Position numbers and translations under genes: made by a program
Notes under the pieces: model-generated
Told to the model about the DNA's origin: nothing
Databases searched by the model: none
What the model saw: the letters and a program-made list of their open reading frames with translations, nothing else
Assembly (NCBI GenBank): GCA_051155755.1
Contig: DAXETY010000061.1
Coordinates: 1 to 24,513 of the forward strand
DNA: 24,513 nucleotides
Direction of reading: 5' to 3'
From: DAXETY01 sp051155755
GTDB taxonomy: Bacteria; Desulfobacterota; Desulfobacteria; Desulfobacterales; SG8-13
Shown here: positions 7,986-16,212 of the stretch, one piece after another
How positions within the stretch are numbered: the stretch's first letter is position 1
Layout: every line of letters starts with the position of its first letter

Positions 7986-8597
7986 ATGACAATGGCAGAA
8001 GGTTCGATCCTTTATCCGGTGATACTTGCCGTTCCCGCCAGGGTTCGGACGCTGCACCCGGCGGAGCGCACCCGTTTTTTGAGCCGCCACGCGCGCCTGG
8101 CACTGCAGATATCCGCCGAAAAAAGCGGCCTGCAGATCGATCGACTGGAAAAAAATGACCGGGGATGTCCGCTGCCTTTCAACGGAGTGCACTGGTCGCT
8201 GACACACAAGGAAACCTATGTCGGCGCGGTGGTTGCCGAAGTGGTTGTCGGCATCGATATTGAAAAAATCCCCCCCCGCCATACCGAACGACTGTTCCAG
8301 AAGGTGGCCGGTGAAAAGGAATGGGCACTGGTCGGCAAACCGGACTGGAAGTTGTTTCACCGATACTGGACCGCCAAAGAAGCCGCACTGAAAGCTGCCG
8401 GCACCGGATTGACCGGGCTGTCCGACTGCCGGGTGCTGGAAGTCATCGATGAAAATCTTCTCACGCTGGAACACCGGGGAACCATTCAGCAGGTGGCCCA
8501 TTTTTACTTTGAAGATCACATTGCCTCGATTGTCCGATGCAAACCGGAAATCGAGTGGACCCTGTTACATGAAATACCGGGGGCTGGAAACAACTGA
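7986..8597 (+). CDS. 4'-phosphopantetheinyl transferase, Sfp/AcpT-type
   Basis: A 203-residue enzyme that moves the phosphopantetheine arm of coenzyme A onto a serine of a carrier protein. The magnesium/CoA signature VVGIDIEKI is at 88-95 (D91, E93) and the second signature FHRYWTAKEAALKAAGTGL at 124-142 (W128, K131, E132). WSLTHKETYVGAVV at 70-83 is the usual upstream histidine-containing strand. The length matches the shorter Sfp-type families rather than AcpS (~120). No polyketide, peptide synthetase or fatty acid gene is nearby, so its carrier protein is unknown. Start: ATG at 7986, with a second in-frame ATG at 7992; neither has a strong ribosome binding site. The ParM-like gene starts 17 bases after its stop. 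Confidence 0.9.
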   Translation: MTMAEGSILYPVILAVPARVRTLHPAERTRFLSRHARLALQISAEKSGLQIDRLEKNDRGCPLPFNGVHWSLTHKETYVGAVVAEVVVGIDIEKIPPRHTERLFQKVAGEKEWALVGKPDWKLFHRYWTAKEAALKAAGTGLTGLSDCRVLEVIDENLLTLEHRGTIQQVAHFYFEDHIASIVRCKPEIEWTLLHEIPGAGNN

Positions 8598-8614
8598 GAC
8601 CCGCGGAGGATGAA

Positions 8615-9799
8615 ATGAAAATCCTGGGCATCGACATCGGTTTCGGATTCACCAAGGCTACCAACGGCACCGATACCATCGTATTCAAGTCGATATTCGG
8701 AGACGCAACCGATCTGCAGTTCTGGATGGACCTCGGTGAGACCCATGCGGCGGAATTTTTTCACGTCACCATCGGCGGCCACACCTATTTCATCGGGGAT
8801 CTCGCCGAACAGCAATCCGCCGTGTTGAATTTCACTCTCGACCAGGAGAAGCTGGTATCCGAATTCGTCAAAATTCTGGCCCTCACCGTGGCCGGTGCCA
8901 TTCAGCGCAAGGATTCCGATATCAACGTGCCCATCAACATCGTTTCGGGTCTGCCGATCGGTTATTTCAAGGGGTATCATCAACGCTTCAACGAAATCCT
9001 TACCGGGCATCACCAGGTGGTTTTTCACAAACACGACGGCGGCAAAGAAGTCAAAGAAGTCTACATCAACAAGATCCGCATGCTGCCGCAGCCGCTGGGA
9101 TCGATATTGAACCTGTTGATGGACCCCGGCGGCCGGATCGTCAACAAAGACATGATTCACCAGAAAATCGGCGTTGTCGACATCGGCTTTCGGACGACGG
9201 ATTTTACGATCATGGATCGACTGCGATATATCGACCGCGGCAGTCGCACGACCGACAGCGGCATCTCCAAGGCATTCAGCATCATCACCAACAAACTCCG
9301 TGAAAAATGCGGGGTCAGCGTTCCCCTGTACCGGCTGTATCGAGCCGCCGCCACCGGCACCATCAAAATGAAGGGTCAGGGGTTCAACTTCGTCAAAATC
9401 CGCGATCAGGTCTATCAACAGTTGGCCAGCAATATCGCCAACGAAATCGATCGGCTCTGGGCGGACGACTGGGACATCGACACCATCGTGCTGACCGGCG
9501 GCGGCAGCCGGGAACTGGCTCCCTATCTGCGGCCCTTGATCGCCGGAAACGTGGTTCCGATCCGGCACAATACCGATGCCCGCCTGAACAACGTGGAAGG
9601 CTATCTCAAATACGGGCGCCACATCTGGGGGGAATCGGCGCCGGAAAGGGAAATCCAGGCAGCCAGTGATCCGGTGGAGGAAACCGCGGCAGAAGAAGCG
9701 GCGGAAGCCGACCTGCCGCCGATGGTCGAAGATGATGCCCTGGAAGAAGTCGACGAATTTGTTGAGGCGGTGGAGGCCTACCGGCGGGTGGCCAATTAG
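8615..9799 (+). CDS. ParM/StbA-like actin-fold ATPase with acidic tail
   Basis: A 394-residue member of the bacterial actin-like ATPases. The nucleotide-binding motifs are in order: phosphate-1 DIGFGFTK (7-14), the connecting MLPQPLGS (156-163), phosphate-2 DIGFRTTD (189-196) and the adenosine motif TGGGSRE (294-300). Family members polymerise with ATP, and plasmid relatives push DNA apart with the help of ParR and parC. Here the gene is among ordinary chromosomal genes and no ParR-like gene or iteron array is visible. After the fold, residues about 351-385 form a strongly acidic low-complexity tail (many E/D/A) not part of the actin core. GGAGGA (8605-8610) precedes the ATG. It is probably co-transcribed with the upstream transferase gene. 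The cargo is unknown. Confidence 0.85.
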   Translation: MKILGIDIGFGFTKATNGTDTIVFKSIFGDATDLQFWMDLGETHAAEFFHVTIGGHTYFIGDLAEQQSAVLNFTLDQEKLVSEFVKILALTVAGAIQRKDSDINVPINIVSGLPIGYFKGYHQRFNEILTGHHQVVFHKHDGGKEVKEVYINKIRMLPQPLGSILNLLMDPGGRIVNKDMIHQKIGVVDIGFRTTDFTIMDRLRYIDRGSRTTDSGISKAFSIITNKLREKCGVSVPLYRLYRAAATGTIKMKGQGFNFVKIRDQVYQQLASNIANEIDRLWADDWDIDTIVLTGGGSRELAPYLRPLIAGNVVPIRHNTDARLNNVEGYLKYGRHIWGESAPEREIQAASDPVEETAAEEAAEADLPPMVEDDALEEVDEFVEAVEAYRRVAN

Positions 9800-10542
9800 T
9801 GTCCCTCCGGAAATGGCCCTTTTCCCACCGAGCCGGAAATCCGTATTCCGAACTGGTCCTCGAACCATTCGGTCAATGGACGGCCGAAAAGGAAATCGAG
9901 CAGGTTCGCATCCACCCCGCCGGTCACCACGGTTTGACGAAGCCGGTTATCGAAGCGGATGATTTCGGCCAGGCGCCCGGCCGATTCCCGGCGCTCGCCG
10001 GCATGCCACTTTCCCGCCCACTTTCCCAGCAGCGCGACGCTGCATTGTCGCTCGTGGGTTTGGATCAATTCCCACAATTCCCGGATATCGCGTAGAAGAT
10101 CCCCACGCGTTAACCGATCCCGCTCATAGAACGCTTCGATGTCGCCAACATCCCAGCAGGCGAGCACCCGGCACTCCTCGGGCCGATGGGCGTAAATGCC
10201 GCAGCGACTGTCTTCCGGAACCAGAAAACGGCACGCCCGGGTCGTCGCCCGGCTTTTGACCTTGACGATCTCTTCCCGGAGCGGCAGAAGCGCCCGGCGA
10301 ATCGGGTCCCAGGCCAGTTCTCCTTTCCGGAGGGTGTACAAATCCGCGGCGGGTATGACACCGCGCTGCACCAAGTCCCGGTCCTGTCGATGCAGCGCCG
10401 GTCCGCCGCGTCGGCAGCACGTGCCGCAACGGCGGCACTCCTGAATGTCGGATGGTTTCAACTTCGGCTCCGTTGACCCATGTATCAATGCGCAGTCGGG
10501 GCGTTTATATCGATCCGGTGATTCGGCAAATTCGGTATGCAA
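9796..10542 (-). CDS. YkgJ-family cysteine cluster protein
   Basis: A 248-residue protein with the YkgJ-type metal-binding cysteine cluster: CRRCGTCCRRGGPAL at about 36-50, then CRFLVPEDSRCGIYAHRPEECRVLAC at about 103-128. These cysteines are thought to bind zinc or an Fe-S cluster; family function is poorly defined. The C-terminal half is mostly helical and charged, with no recognised domain. No ATG is usable. The TTG at 10540-10542 has GAGGAG (10546-10551) only three bases away, and a second TTG at 10461 has GGAG six bases before it, so the start is uncertain by 27 residues. Its stop codon overlaps that of the convergent ParM-like gene by two bases. Confidence 0.8.
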   Translation of the reverse strand: MHTEFAESPDRYKRPDCALIHGSTEPKLKPSDIQECRRCGTCCRRGGPALHRQDRDLVQRGVIPAADLYTLRKGELAWDPIRRALLPLREEIVKVKSRATTRACRFLVPEDSRCGIYAHRPEECRVLACWDVGDIEAFYERDRLTRGDLLRDIRELWELIQTHERQCSVALLGKWAGKWHAGERRESAGRLAEIIRFDNRLRQTVVTGGVDANLLDFLFGRPLTEWFEDQFGIRISGSVGKGPFPEGH

Positions 10543-10545
10543 TCG

Positions 10546-10551
10546 CTCCTC
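10546..10551 (-). promoter_or_regulatory. Ribosome binding site for a TTG start (YkgJ-family gene)
   Basis: On the minus strand GAGGAG lies three bases before TTG at 10542. The spacing is shorter than usual, which keeps the alternative TTG at 10461 in play. Confidence 0.4.
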
Positions 10552-10580
10552 AATTCAGGTAAAAAAACCGCCCCGAGCCG

Positions 10581-10614
10581 AACAAATGAAACGGCCGCCC
10601 CGTAAGGGCGGCCG
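10581..10614 (-). terminator. Intrinsic-type terminator after pyruvate:ferredoxin oxidoreductase
   Basis: A perfect 9-bp GC stem CGGCCGCCC/GGGCGGCCG (10592-10600/10606-10614) with a 5-base loop. On the minus strand it is followed by TTTCATTTGTT and, after a further CGGCTCGGGGCGG, by a run of seven T. It lies about 100 bases beyond the oxidoreductase stop codon and before the YkgJ-family start. Confidence 0.75.
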
Positions 10615-10711
10615 CATATCGAACTGTCACGCTTTCGAATTTCATGGGAGCGCGCCCGGATGCCGGACGATATCCCATCGCTGAAATCCGCATGGTAATA
10701 CAGCGGCGGTA

Positions 10712-13700
10712 TCAAGACGATTCGGATTCCGCCTCCGGCTCTTTGCAAACGATCGTCGGATCCGCCAGTTGCTGCAGCTCCTGGTAGCGTTCGTCGACTA
10801 CCACTTGCAACCGGTCATGCAACCGCTTGGCTTCATCCGGAAATACACGCTTGAGGGACGCATAGCGAATTTCACCGGACAGAAATTCATCCAGGCTGCC
10901 GTCGGGTTTTTTAGAGTCGAGAACGAAAGGATTCTTTCCCTCTTTCTTGAGTTCCGGATTGTAGCGGAACAACGGCCAGTAGCCGCTTTGCACCGCCAGC
11001 TTTATCTCGTCCTGGCTGTGGCCCATGCCCCGCAGAATCCCGTGATTGATGCAGGGTGAATAGGCAAAAAGGATCGACGGCCCGTCATAGCCTTCGGCTT
11101 CCGCAAACGCCTTGACCAGCTGCTGCTTGTTGTAGCCCATGCCCACTGTGGCCACATACACGTAACCGTAACTCATCATCATCCCGGGCATGTCTTTTTT
11201 GGCGGTCTTTTTTCCCGATGCGGCGAATTTGGCCAGCGAACCGATGGGTGTGGCTTTCGAGGATTGGCCGCCGGTATTGGAATAGACCTCCGTGTCGAAA
11301 ACCAGCACGTTGATGTCCTCACCGCTGGCCATCACATGATCGATGCCGCCGAAGGCGATATCGTAGGCGGCACCGTCCCCGGCAAACACCCAGAAGGATT
11401 TCTTGGTGAACAGTCGGCGCATGGAAAAAATCTCCTGCAGCCGTTCGTTGTCTTTGTGTTGGGGCAGCAGTTCCTTGAGCCGGTCACCGTATTGGCGGGA
11501 ACCTTCCGGGTCTTTCATGTTGTCGAGCCAGCCCTGAAGGGCTTCCTTGACAGCTGCCGGCGTATCGGCGGACTGGGCCGCCTCGGCGGCCAGATCCGCC
11601 AGTTTGCGGCGCTGCTGGAAGACGCCCAGCAGCATGCCGTAGGTAAATTCGGCCGGATCTTCGAACAGGGAGTTGCCCCAGGTGGGTCCGTGACCGTCCT
11701 CATTGACGCAATAGGGAATGGCCGGGGCCGACCCGCCCCAGATCGAGGTGCAGCCGGTGGCATTACCGATTACCATGCGCTCGCCGAACATCTGGGTGAG
11801 CAGCTTGGCATAGGGCGTTTCACCGCAGCCGGCGCAGGCTCCCGAAAATTCCATCAGCGGCTGACAGAACTGACTGCCCTTGACGCTTTTGCGGTTCATG
11901 AATTCGTCGCGCACCGGCAATTCCATGGCATACTCCCACAGCGGCACCTGAAGCGGGGTCTGGGTTTCGAGGGGCTTCATCACCAGGGCCTTTTTCTTGG
12001 CCGGGCAGATATCGGCACAATTGCCGCACCCGTAACAATCCAGCGTATCGACCTGAATCCGGAAATAATAATCCTTCAGCTCCTTGCCCAGCGCCTTTTT
12101 GGCCTCGAACCCCTCGGGGGCTTTGGAGCGTTCTTCCTCGGTCAGCAAAAACGGTCGAATGGAGGCGTGCGGGCAAACCATGGCGCACTGGTTGCATTGA
12201 ATGCAGTTGTCCATGATCCATTCCGGAACGTTGATGGCCACCCCGCGCTTCTCGTACTGGGTGGTGGCAACCGGGAAGATTCCGTCCGGTCGAAAGGCGC
12301 TGACCGGCAGTTTGTCGCCCTGCTGAGCCAGCATCGGCCGCATGACCTCGCGGACGAAATCCGGCTCTTCTTTGGCGGACCGCGGCTGATCGGAGGCCTG
12401 GCTCCAGTCGGCCGGGTAATCGATCTGCACCAGGTGACCGAGGGTCTTGTCCACGGCCTCGTGGTTCATCTTGACGATATGTTCGCCTTTGCGTCCGAAC
12501 ATTTTCTCGATCTCCTTTTTCAGCAGCTTGATGGCATCTTCCACCGGAAGCACCTGAGCCAGCTTGAAAAAGGCCGTCTGCATGATCATGTTGATCCGCC
12601 CGCCGAGGCCGACCTCCTGAGCAATTTTGACCGCATCGATATTGAAGAACTTGAGTTTCTTGTTGGCGATGGTCCGCCGCATTGCGGCCGGCAGCTTTTC
12701 TTCCATCTCCTCCAGGCTCCAAGACGAGTTGAGCACGAAGGTGCCGCCTTCCTTGATGCCCTCCAGGATGTCGTAAATGTTGACGTAGGCATCCTTGTGG
12801 CAGGCGATGTAATCGGCGGCATCAATCAGGTAGGTGGATTGAATCGGGCTGGTTCCGAATCGCAAATGGGAAATGGTGACACCGCCGGACTTTTTCGAAT
12901 CGTAGGCGAAATAGGCCTGGGCGTACATGTCGGTGTTGTCGCCGATAATCTTGATGGCGCTTTTGTTCGCCCCCACGGTGCCGTCGGCGCCCAATCCCCA
13001 GAATTTGCACTGCACGGTTCCGGCCGGGGCCACGTCGAAACCCGATTCCACCGCCAGTGAGGTGTGGGTCACGTCATCGACGATGCCTACGGTAAAGTGG
13101 TTTTTGGGACTGTCGGCCTGCATGTTGTCGAATACGGCCTTGACCATGCTGGGGTTGAATTCTTTGGATCCGAGCCCGTAGCGGCCGCCGAGAATCGTGG
13201 GCGTCAGTTTTTTCTCCATGAAGGCGGTGCAGACGTCGGTATACAGCGGATCGCCCAGGGCACCGGGTTCTTTGGTGCGGTCCAGGACGGTGATACTCCG
13301 GACGCTGTCCGGCAGCGCCGCCAGAAAGCGTTCGGCCGAAAACGGCCGGTACAGACGCACTTTGACCAGCCCCACCTTTTCTCCCTGACCGGTGAGATAG
13401 TTTACCACCTCTTCAATGGTCTCACAGGAGGATCCCATGGAAACAATGATCCGTTCGGCCTGCGGATCCCCCACGTAATCGAAAAGGTTGTAAGTGCGCC
13501 CGGTCAGGCGGCTGACCTTCTGCATGGCGTCGGCGACGAAGTCGGCAACCTTCAGATAATAGGGGTTGACGGCCTCCCGTCCCTGAAAATAGATGTCGGG
13601 GTTCTGGGCCGTGCCCCGCAGTTCGGGCTTCTCCGGATTGGCGCCCCGCTCGCGGAAAAGCGCCACGGCCTCCCGGTTCACCAGGGCGGCCATGTCATCG

Positions 13701-14263
13701 TAGTCAATGATCTCGATCTTCTGAATTTCGTGAGAGGTACGGAAACCGTCGAAAAAATGCAGAAATGGAATGCTCGAATCGATCGCCGCCAGATGCGCCA
13801 CGGTTCCCAGATCCATGACTTCCTGAATCGAAGCCGATGCCAGCAGGGCAAATCCGGTCTGGCGCACCGCCATGACATCCTGGTGGTCGCCGAATATCGA
13901 AAGGGCGTGGGCCGCCACGGCACGGGCGGTGACATGCATCACCGCGGGCAGCAGCTCACCGGACATCTTGTACATGTTCGGAATCATCAGCAACAGGCCC
14001 TGGGACGCGGTGAACGTGGAAGTGAGCGCACCGGCGGCAAGACTGCCGTGCACGGCGGCCGCGGCGCCGGCTTCCGACTGCATCTGCCGGATGGTCATGG
14101 TCTGTCCGAAAATATTCTTGCGCCCTGCAGCGGCCCATTCATCGGCGATTTCGCCGATGGGCGAAGAAGGCGTGATGGGATAGATGGTCGCCACGTCGCT
14201 GAATGCGTAGGCCACATGGGCAGCGGCGGTGTTGCCGTCGAGAGTTTTCATCTGCTTTGCCAT
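10712..14263 (-). CDS. nifJ: Pyruvate:ferredoxin (flavodoxin) oxidoreductase, single-chain
   Basis: A 1183-residue enzyme that interconverts pyruvate + CoA with acetyl-CoA + CO2, using ferredoxin or flavodoxin. The fused domains appear in order: pyrimidine-binding domain (AYAFSDVATIYPITPSSPIGE, about 19-39), transketolase C-like domain (ERIIVSMGSSCETIEEV, about 270), gamma-type domain (FWGLGADGTVGANKSAIKI, about 421), a two-cluster ferredoxin domain (C687/C690/C693/C697 and C743/C746/C749/C753) and the thiamine-diphosphate domain (GDGAAYDIAFGG to YSNTGGQ, about 962-1000). The proximal cluster cysteines are probably C810, C813, C838 and C1071. The ATG has AAAGGAG upstream. The enzyme is oxygen-sensitive in most relatives, consistent with an anaerobe. 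It stands alone as a transcription unit behind fumarase. Confidence 0.97.
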   Translation of the reverse strand: MAKQMKTLDGNTAAAHVAYAFSDVATIYPITPSSPIGEIADEWAAAGRKNIFGQTMTIRQMQSEAGAAAAVHGSLAAGALTSTFTASQGLLLMIPNMYKMSGELLPAVMHVTARAVAAHALSIFGDHQDVMAVRQTGFALLASASIQEVMDLGTVAHLAAIDSSIPFLHFFDGFRTSHEIQKIEIIDYDDMAALVNREAVALFRERGANPEKPELRGTAQNPDIYFQGREAVNPYYLKVADFVADAMQKVSRLTGRTYNLFDYVGDPQAERIIVSMGSSCETIEEVVNYLTGQGEKVGLVKVRLYRPFSAERFLAALPDSVRSITVLDRTKEPGALGDPLYTDVCTAFMEKKLTPTILGGRYGLGSKEFNPSMVKAVFDNMQADSPKNHFTVGIVDDVTHTSLAVESGFDVAPAGTVQCKFWGLGADGTVGANKSAIKIIGDNTDMYAQAYFAYDSKKSGGVTISHLRFGTSPIQSTYLIDAADYIACHKDAYVNIYDILEGIKEGGTFVLNSSWSLEEMEEKLPAAMRRTIANKKLKFFNIDAVKIAQEVGLGGRINMIMQTAFFKLAQVLPVEDAIKLLKKEIEKMFGRKGEHIVKMNHEAVDKTLGHLVQIDYPADWSQASDQPRSAKEEPDFVREVMRPMLAQQGDKLPVSAFRPDGIFPVATTQYEKRGVAINVPEWIMDNCIQCNQCAMVCPHASIRPFLLTEEERSKAPEGFEAKKALGKELKDYYFRIQVDTLDCYGCGNCADICPAKKKALVMKPLETQTPLQVPLWEYAMELPVRDEFMNRKSVKGSQFCQPLMEFSGACAGCGETPYAKLLTQMFGERMVIGNATGCTSIWGGSAPAIPYCVNEDGHGPTWGNSLFEDPAEFTYGMLLGVFQQRRKLADLAAEAAQSADTPAAVKEALQGWLDNMKDPEGSRQYGDRLKELLPQHKDNERLQEIFSMRRLFTKKSFWVFAGDGAAYDIAFGGIDHVMASGEDINVLVFDTEVYSNTGGQSSKATPIGSLAKFAASGKKTAKKDMPGMMMSYGYVYVATVGMGYNKQQLVKAFAEAEGYDGPSILFAYSPCINHGILRGMGHSQDEIKLAVQSGYWPLFRYNPELKKEGKNPFVLDSKKPDGSLDEFLSGEIRYASLKRVFPDEAKRLHDRLQVVVDERYQELQQLADPTIVCKEPEAESESS

Positions 14264-14300
14264 AAGAACGACTCCTTTGGATCGAGGTGTAAAAGAAAAT

Positions 14301-14329
14301 TATTTAAAATAGACAGCAATGTTTGTAAA
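14301..14329 (-). promoter_or_regulatory. Weak candidate promoter for pyruvate:ferredoxin oxidoreductase
   Basis: On the minus strand TTTACA (14329-14324) and TAAATA (14306-14301) are 17 bases apart, in an AT-rich stretch 40 bases before the start codon. The -10 is poor; AATAAT with a 19-base spacer is an alternative. Confidence 0.35.
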
Positions 14330-14389
14330 GCGAAACTTTCGGTCTGGATGATGGAGGCAGGAATTGCGAAATGCCCGGCAAAATAATCT

Positions 14390-15997
14390 CTACAGAAGAT
14401 TTTCGAAAAAATCGTTGCCCTTGTCATCCACGATGATGAAGGCCGGAAAGTCCTGCACCGTAATCCGATAAACAGCTTCCATACCGAGCTCGGGGAATTC
14501 CAGCAATTGCACATCTGTGATGCAGTCCCGCCCCAGACGTGCCGCCGGCCCCCCGATGGAACCCAGGTAAAATCCCCCGTGTTCGCGACAGGAGTCGGTC
14601 ACCACCGCCGAGCGATTGCCTTTGGCCAGCATGACCATAGAGGACCCCTGCTCCTGGAATTTGGGCACGTAGGGGTCCATGCGGCCGGCGGTGGTCGGGC
14701 CGAAAGAACCGGATGGATGTCCGGGTGGCGTTTTGGCCGGACCGGCATAGTAAATAATGTGGTCCTTGAGATAGTCGGGAAGGCCCTCGCCGCTTTGAAG
14801 CCGCTCGAACAGCCGGGCGTGGGCAATGTCTCTTGCGACGATAATCGGCCCGCTGAGCCGCAAGCGGGTGGCGACCGGATGCTTGCTCAACTCGGCCCGA
14901 ATATCCGCCATGGGGCGGTTCAAATCCAGGGGCACTGCATCGGCGTCGCCGGCCTCGGGCTCCGGGAGATAGCGAGCCGGATCGGCTTCCAGCTGTTCCA
15001 GAAAGACGCCTTCGGCCGTGATCCGGGCCTTGACGTTGCGATCCGCACTGCAGCTGACCCCCATGCCGATGGGGCAGGAGGCCCCGTGTCGGGGCAAACG
15101 GATTACGCGGATGTCAAGGCAGAAGTATTTTCCGCCGAACTGGGCCCCGATTCCCAGTCTGCGGGAAATCGAAAGCATTTCGGCTTCGAGTTCCGGATCC
15201 CGGGAGGCGCGCCCGGCAGGGCTTCCGGCGACGGGCAGGGTGTCGAGATAACCGGCGGTGGCCAATTTGACGGTCTTCAGGTTGTACTCGGCCGAGGTTC
15301 CGCCAATGACAAACGCCAGGTGGTACGGCGGGCAGGCTGCGGTTCCCAAGGTTTTCATCTTTTGCGTCAAAAAATCAACCAGGCGCTCGGGGCTCAGCAC
15401 CGCCTTGGTTTCCTGGTAAAGGTAGGTTTTGTTGGCCGACCCGCCGCCCTTGGCGATAAACAGAAACTGGTATGCATCGCCTTCCACGGCGTAGAGTTCG
15501 ATCTGAGCCGGCAAGTTGCAGGCGGTGTTGACCTCTTCGTACATTGTCAGCGGTGCGTTCTGCGAATAACGCAGGTTGTTGTTGGTATAGGCGTCGAACA
15601 CCCCCCGGGCGAGCGCTTCTTCGTCGCAGCCGCCGGTCCAGACCTGCTGGCCCTTTTTACCGATGATCACCGCGGTGCCCGTGTCCTGGCACATGGGGAA
15701 AATACCCTCGGCTGCGATCACCGCATTCTTGATCAACTCCAGTGCAACGTAGCGGTCGTTGTCGGAGGCTTCCGGATCGTCGAAGATTTGTCTCAGCTGT
15801 GTCAGGTGCGAGGCCCGCAGCCGATGGGCGACGTCCGTAAAAGCCTCCGCGGCCAACCCGGTAAGCACTTGCGGGCCGATTTTCAACATCGGCTGTCCTT
15901 CGAAATGATCGATGGAAATCTGAAATTGGGAAAGGTGGCGATAGCGGGTCGTGTCATTGCCGAGCGGAAGCATCGGTTCGTAGAAAAAATCGGCCAT
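14390..15997 (-). CDS. fumA: Class I (Fe-S) fumarate hydratase, full-length
   Basis: A 535-residue [4Fe-4S] hydro-lyase that interconverts fumarate and malate. The N-terminal catalytic half has FPMCQDTGTAVIIGKKG, GGTSAEYNLKTVKLATAGY and RHGASCPIGMGVSCSADRN. The expected cluster cysteines are C103, C222 and C316, at the same spacing as in E. coli FumA. The C-terminal half has GPIIVARDIAHARL, AGPAKTPPGHPSGSFGPTTAGRMD and HGGFYLGSIGGPAA. Both halves are in one chain, so this is the fused FumA/FumB form and not the two-subunit form; a tartrate dehydratase is less likely because of the length and motifs. GAGGAGGA lies eight bases before the ATG. It is downstream of the PilZ-type regulator on the same strand, with a 215-bp gap. 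Confidence 0.95.
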   Translation of the reverse strand: MADFFYEPMLPLGNDTTRYRHLSQFQISIDHFEGQPMLKIGPQVLTGLAAEAFTDVAHRLRASHLTQLRQIFDDPEASDNDRYVALELIKNAVIAAEGIFPMCQDTGTAVIIGKKGQQVWTGGCDEEALARGVFDAYTNNNLRYSQNAPLTMYEEVNTACNLPAQIELYAVEGDAYQFLFIAKGGGSANKTYLYQETKAVLSPERLVDFLTQKMKTLGTAACPPYHLAFVIGGTSAEYNLKTVKLATAGYLDTLPVAGSPAGRASRDPELEAEMLSISRRLGIGAQFGGKYFCLDIRVIRLPRHGASCPIGMGVSCSADRNVKARITAEGVFLEQLEADPARYLPEPEAGDADAVPLDLNRPMADIRAELSKHPVATRLRLSGPIIVARDIAHARLFERLQSGEGLPDYLKDHIIYYAGPAKTPPGHPSGSFGPTTAGRMDPYVPKFQEQGSSMVMLAKGNRSAVVTDSCREHGGFYLGSIGGPAARLGRDCITDVQLLEFPELGMEAVYRITVQDFPAFIIVDDKGNDFFENLL

Positions 15998-16066
15998 ACC
16001 GGGTTTTCCTCCTCAATGCATTGTTTGGGATCCGGCCACTGCCCGCGGACGGAAGGGTATTTTCGA

Positions 16067-16100
16067 AAATTTGAAACGCTCCGTTTTACCGAAATTGAGC
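16067..16100. repeat. 14-bp intergenic motif, copy B
   Basis: AAATTTGAAACGCT (16067-16080), exact. AAACG/CGTTT can fold with a three-base loop, and TTTTACC...GAAATTGAGCG (to 16100) echoes copy C in reverse. A self-complementary ATTTTCGAAAAT overlaps it on the left (16059-16070). It is between the regulator and fumarase genes. Confidence 0.5.
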
Positions 16101-16212
16101 GATTGTCGAGGTTGCCGCCCCGGTGAAATTGGCTTCGCATTTCACAGGGTAAACCGATACAAGGAAGGTTTTAGAAAGTCGTGGCGAAAGTGTCAAGCCG
16201 GATTACAGTGGA

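Noticed and set aside
8615..9799. Plasmid or integrated-element remnant because of the ParM-like gene
   Set aside because: Neighbours are ordinary chromosomal genes, and no replication, ParR, integrase or attachment sequence is seen.
11264..14386. Long open frames (about 600 and 440 codons) on the plus strand opposite pyruvate:ferredoxin oxidoreductase
   Set aside because: They mirror the codon positions of a GC-rich gene with unmistakable domains; their translations show no recognisable motif.
14507..16126. A 539-codon plus-strand frame opposite fumarase
   Set aside because: Antisense shadow of a complete class I fumarase; composition is Gly/Arg/His/Gln-rich as expected from an antisense frame.
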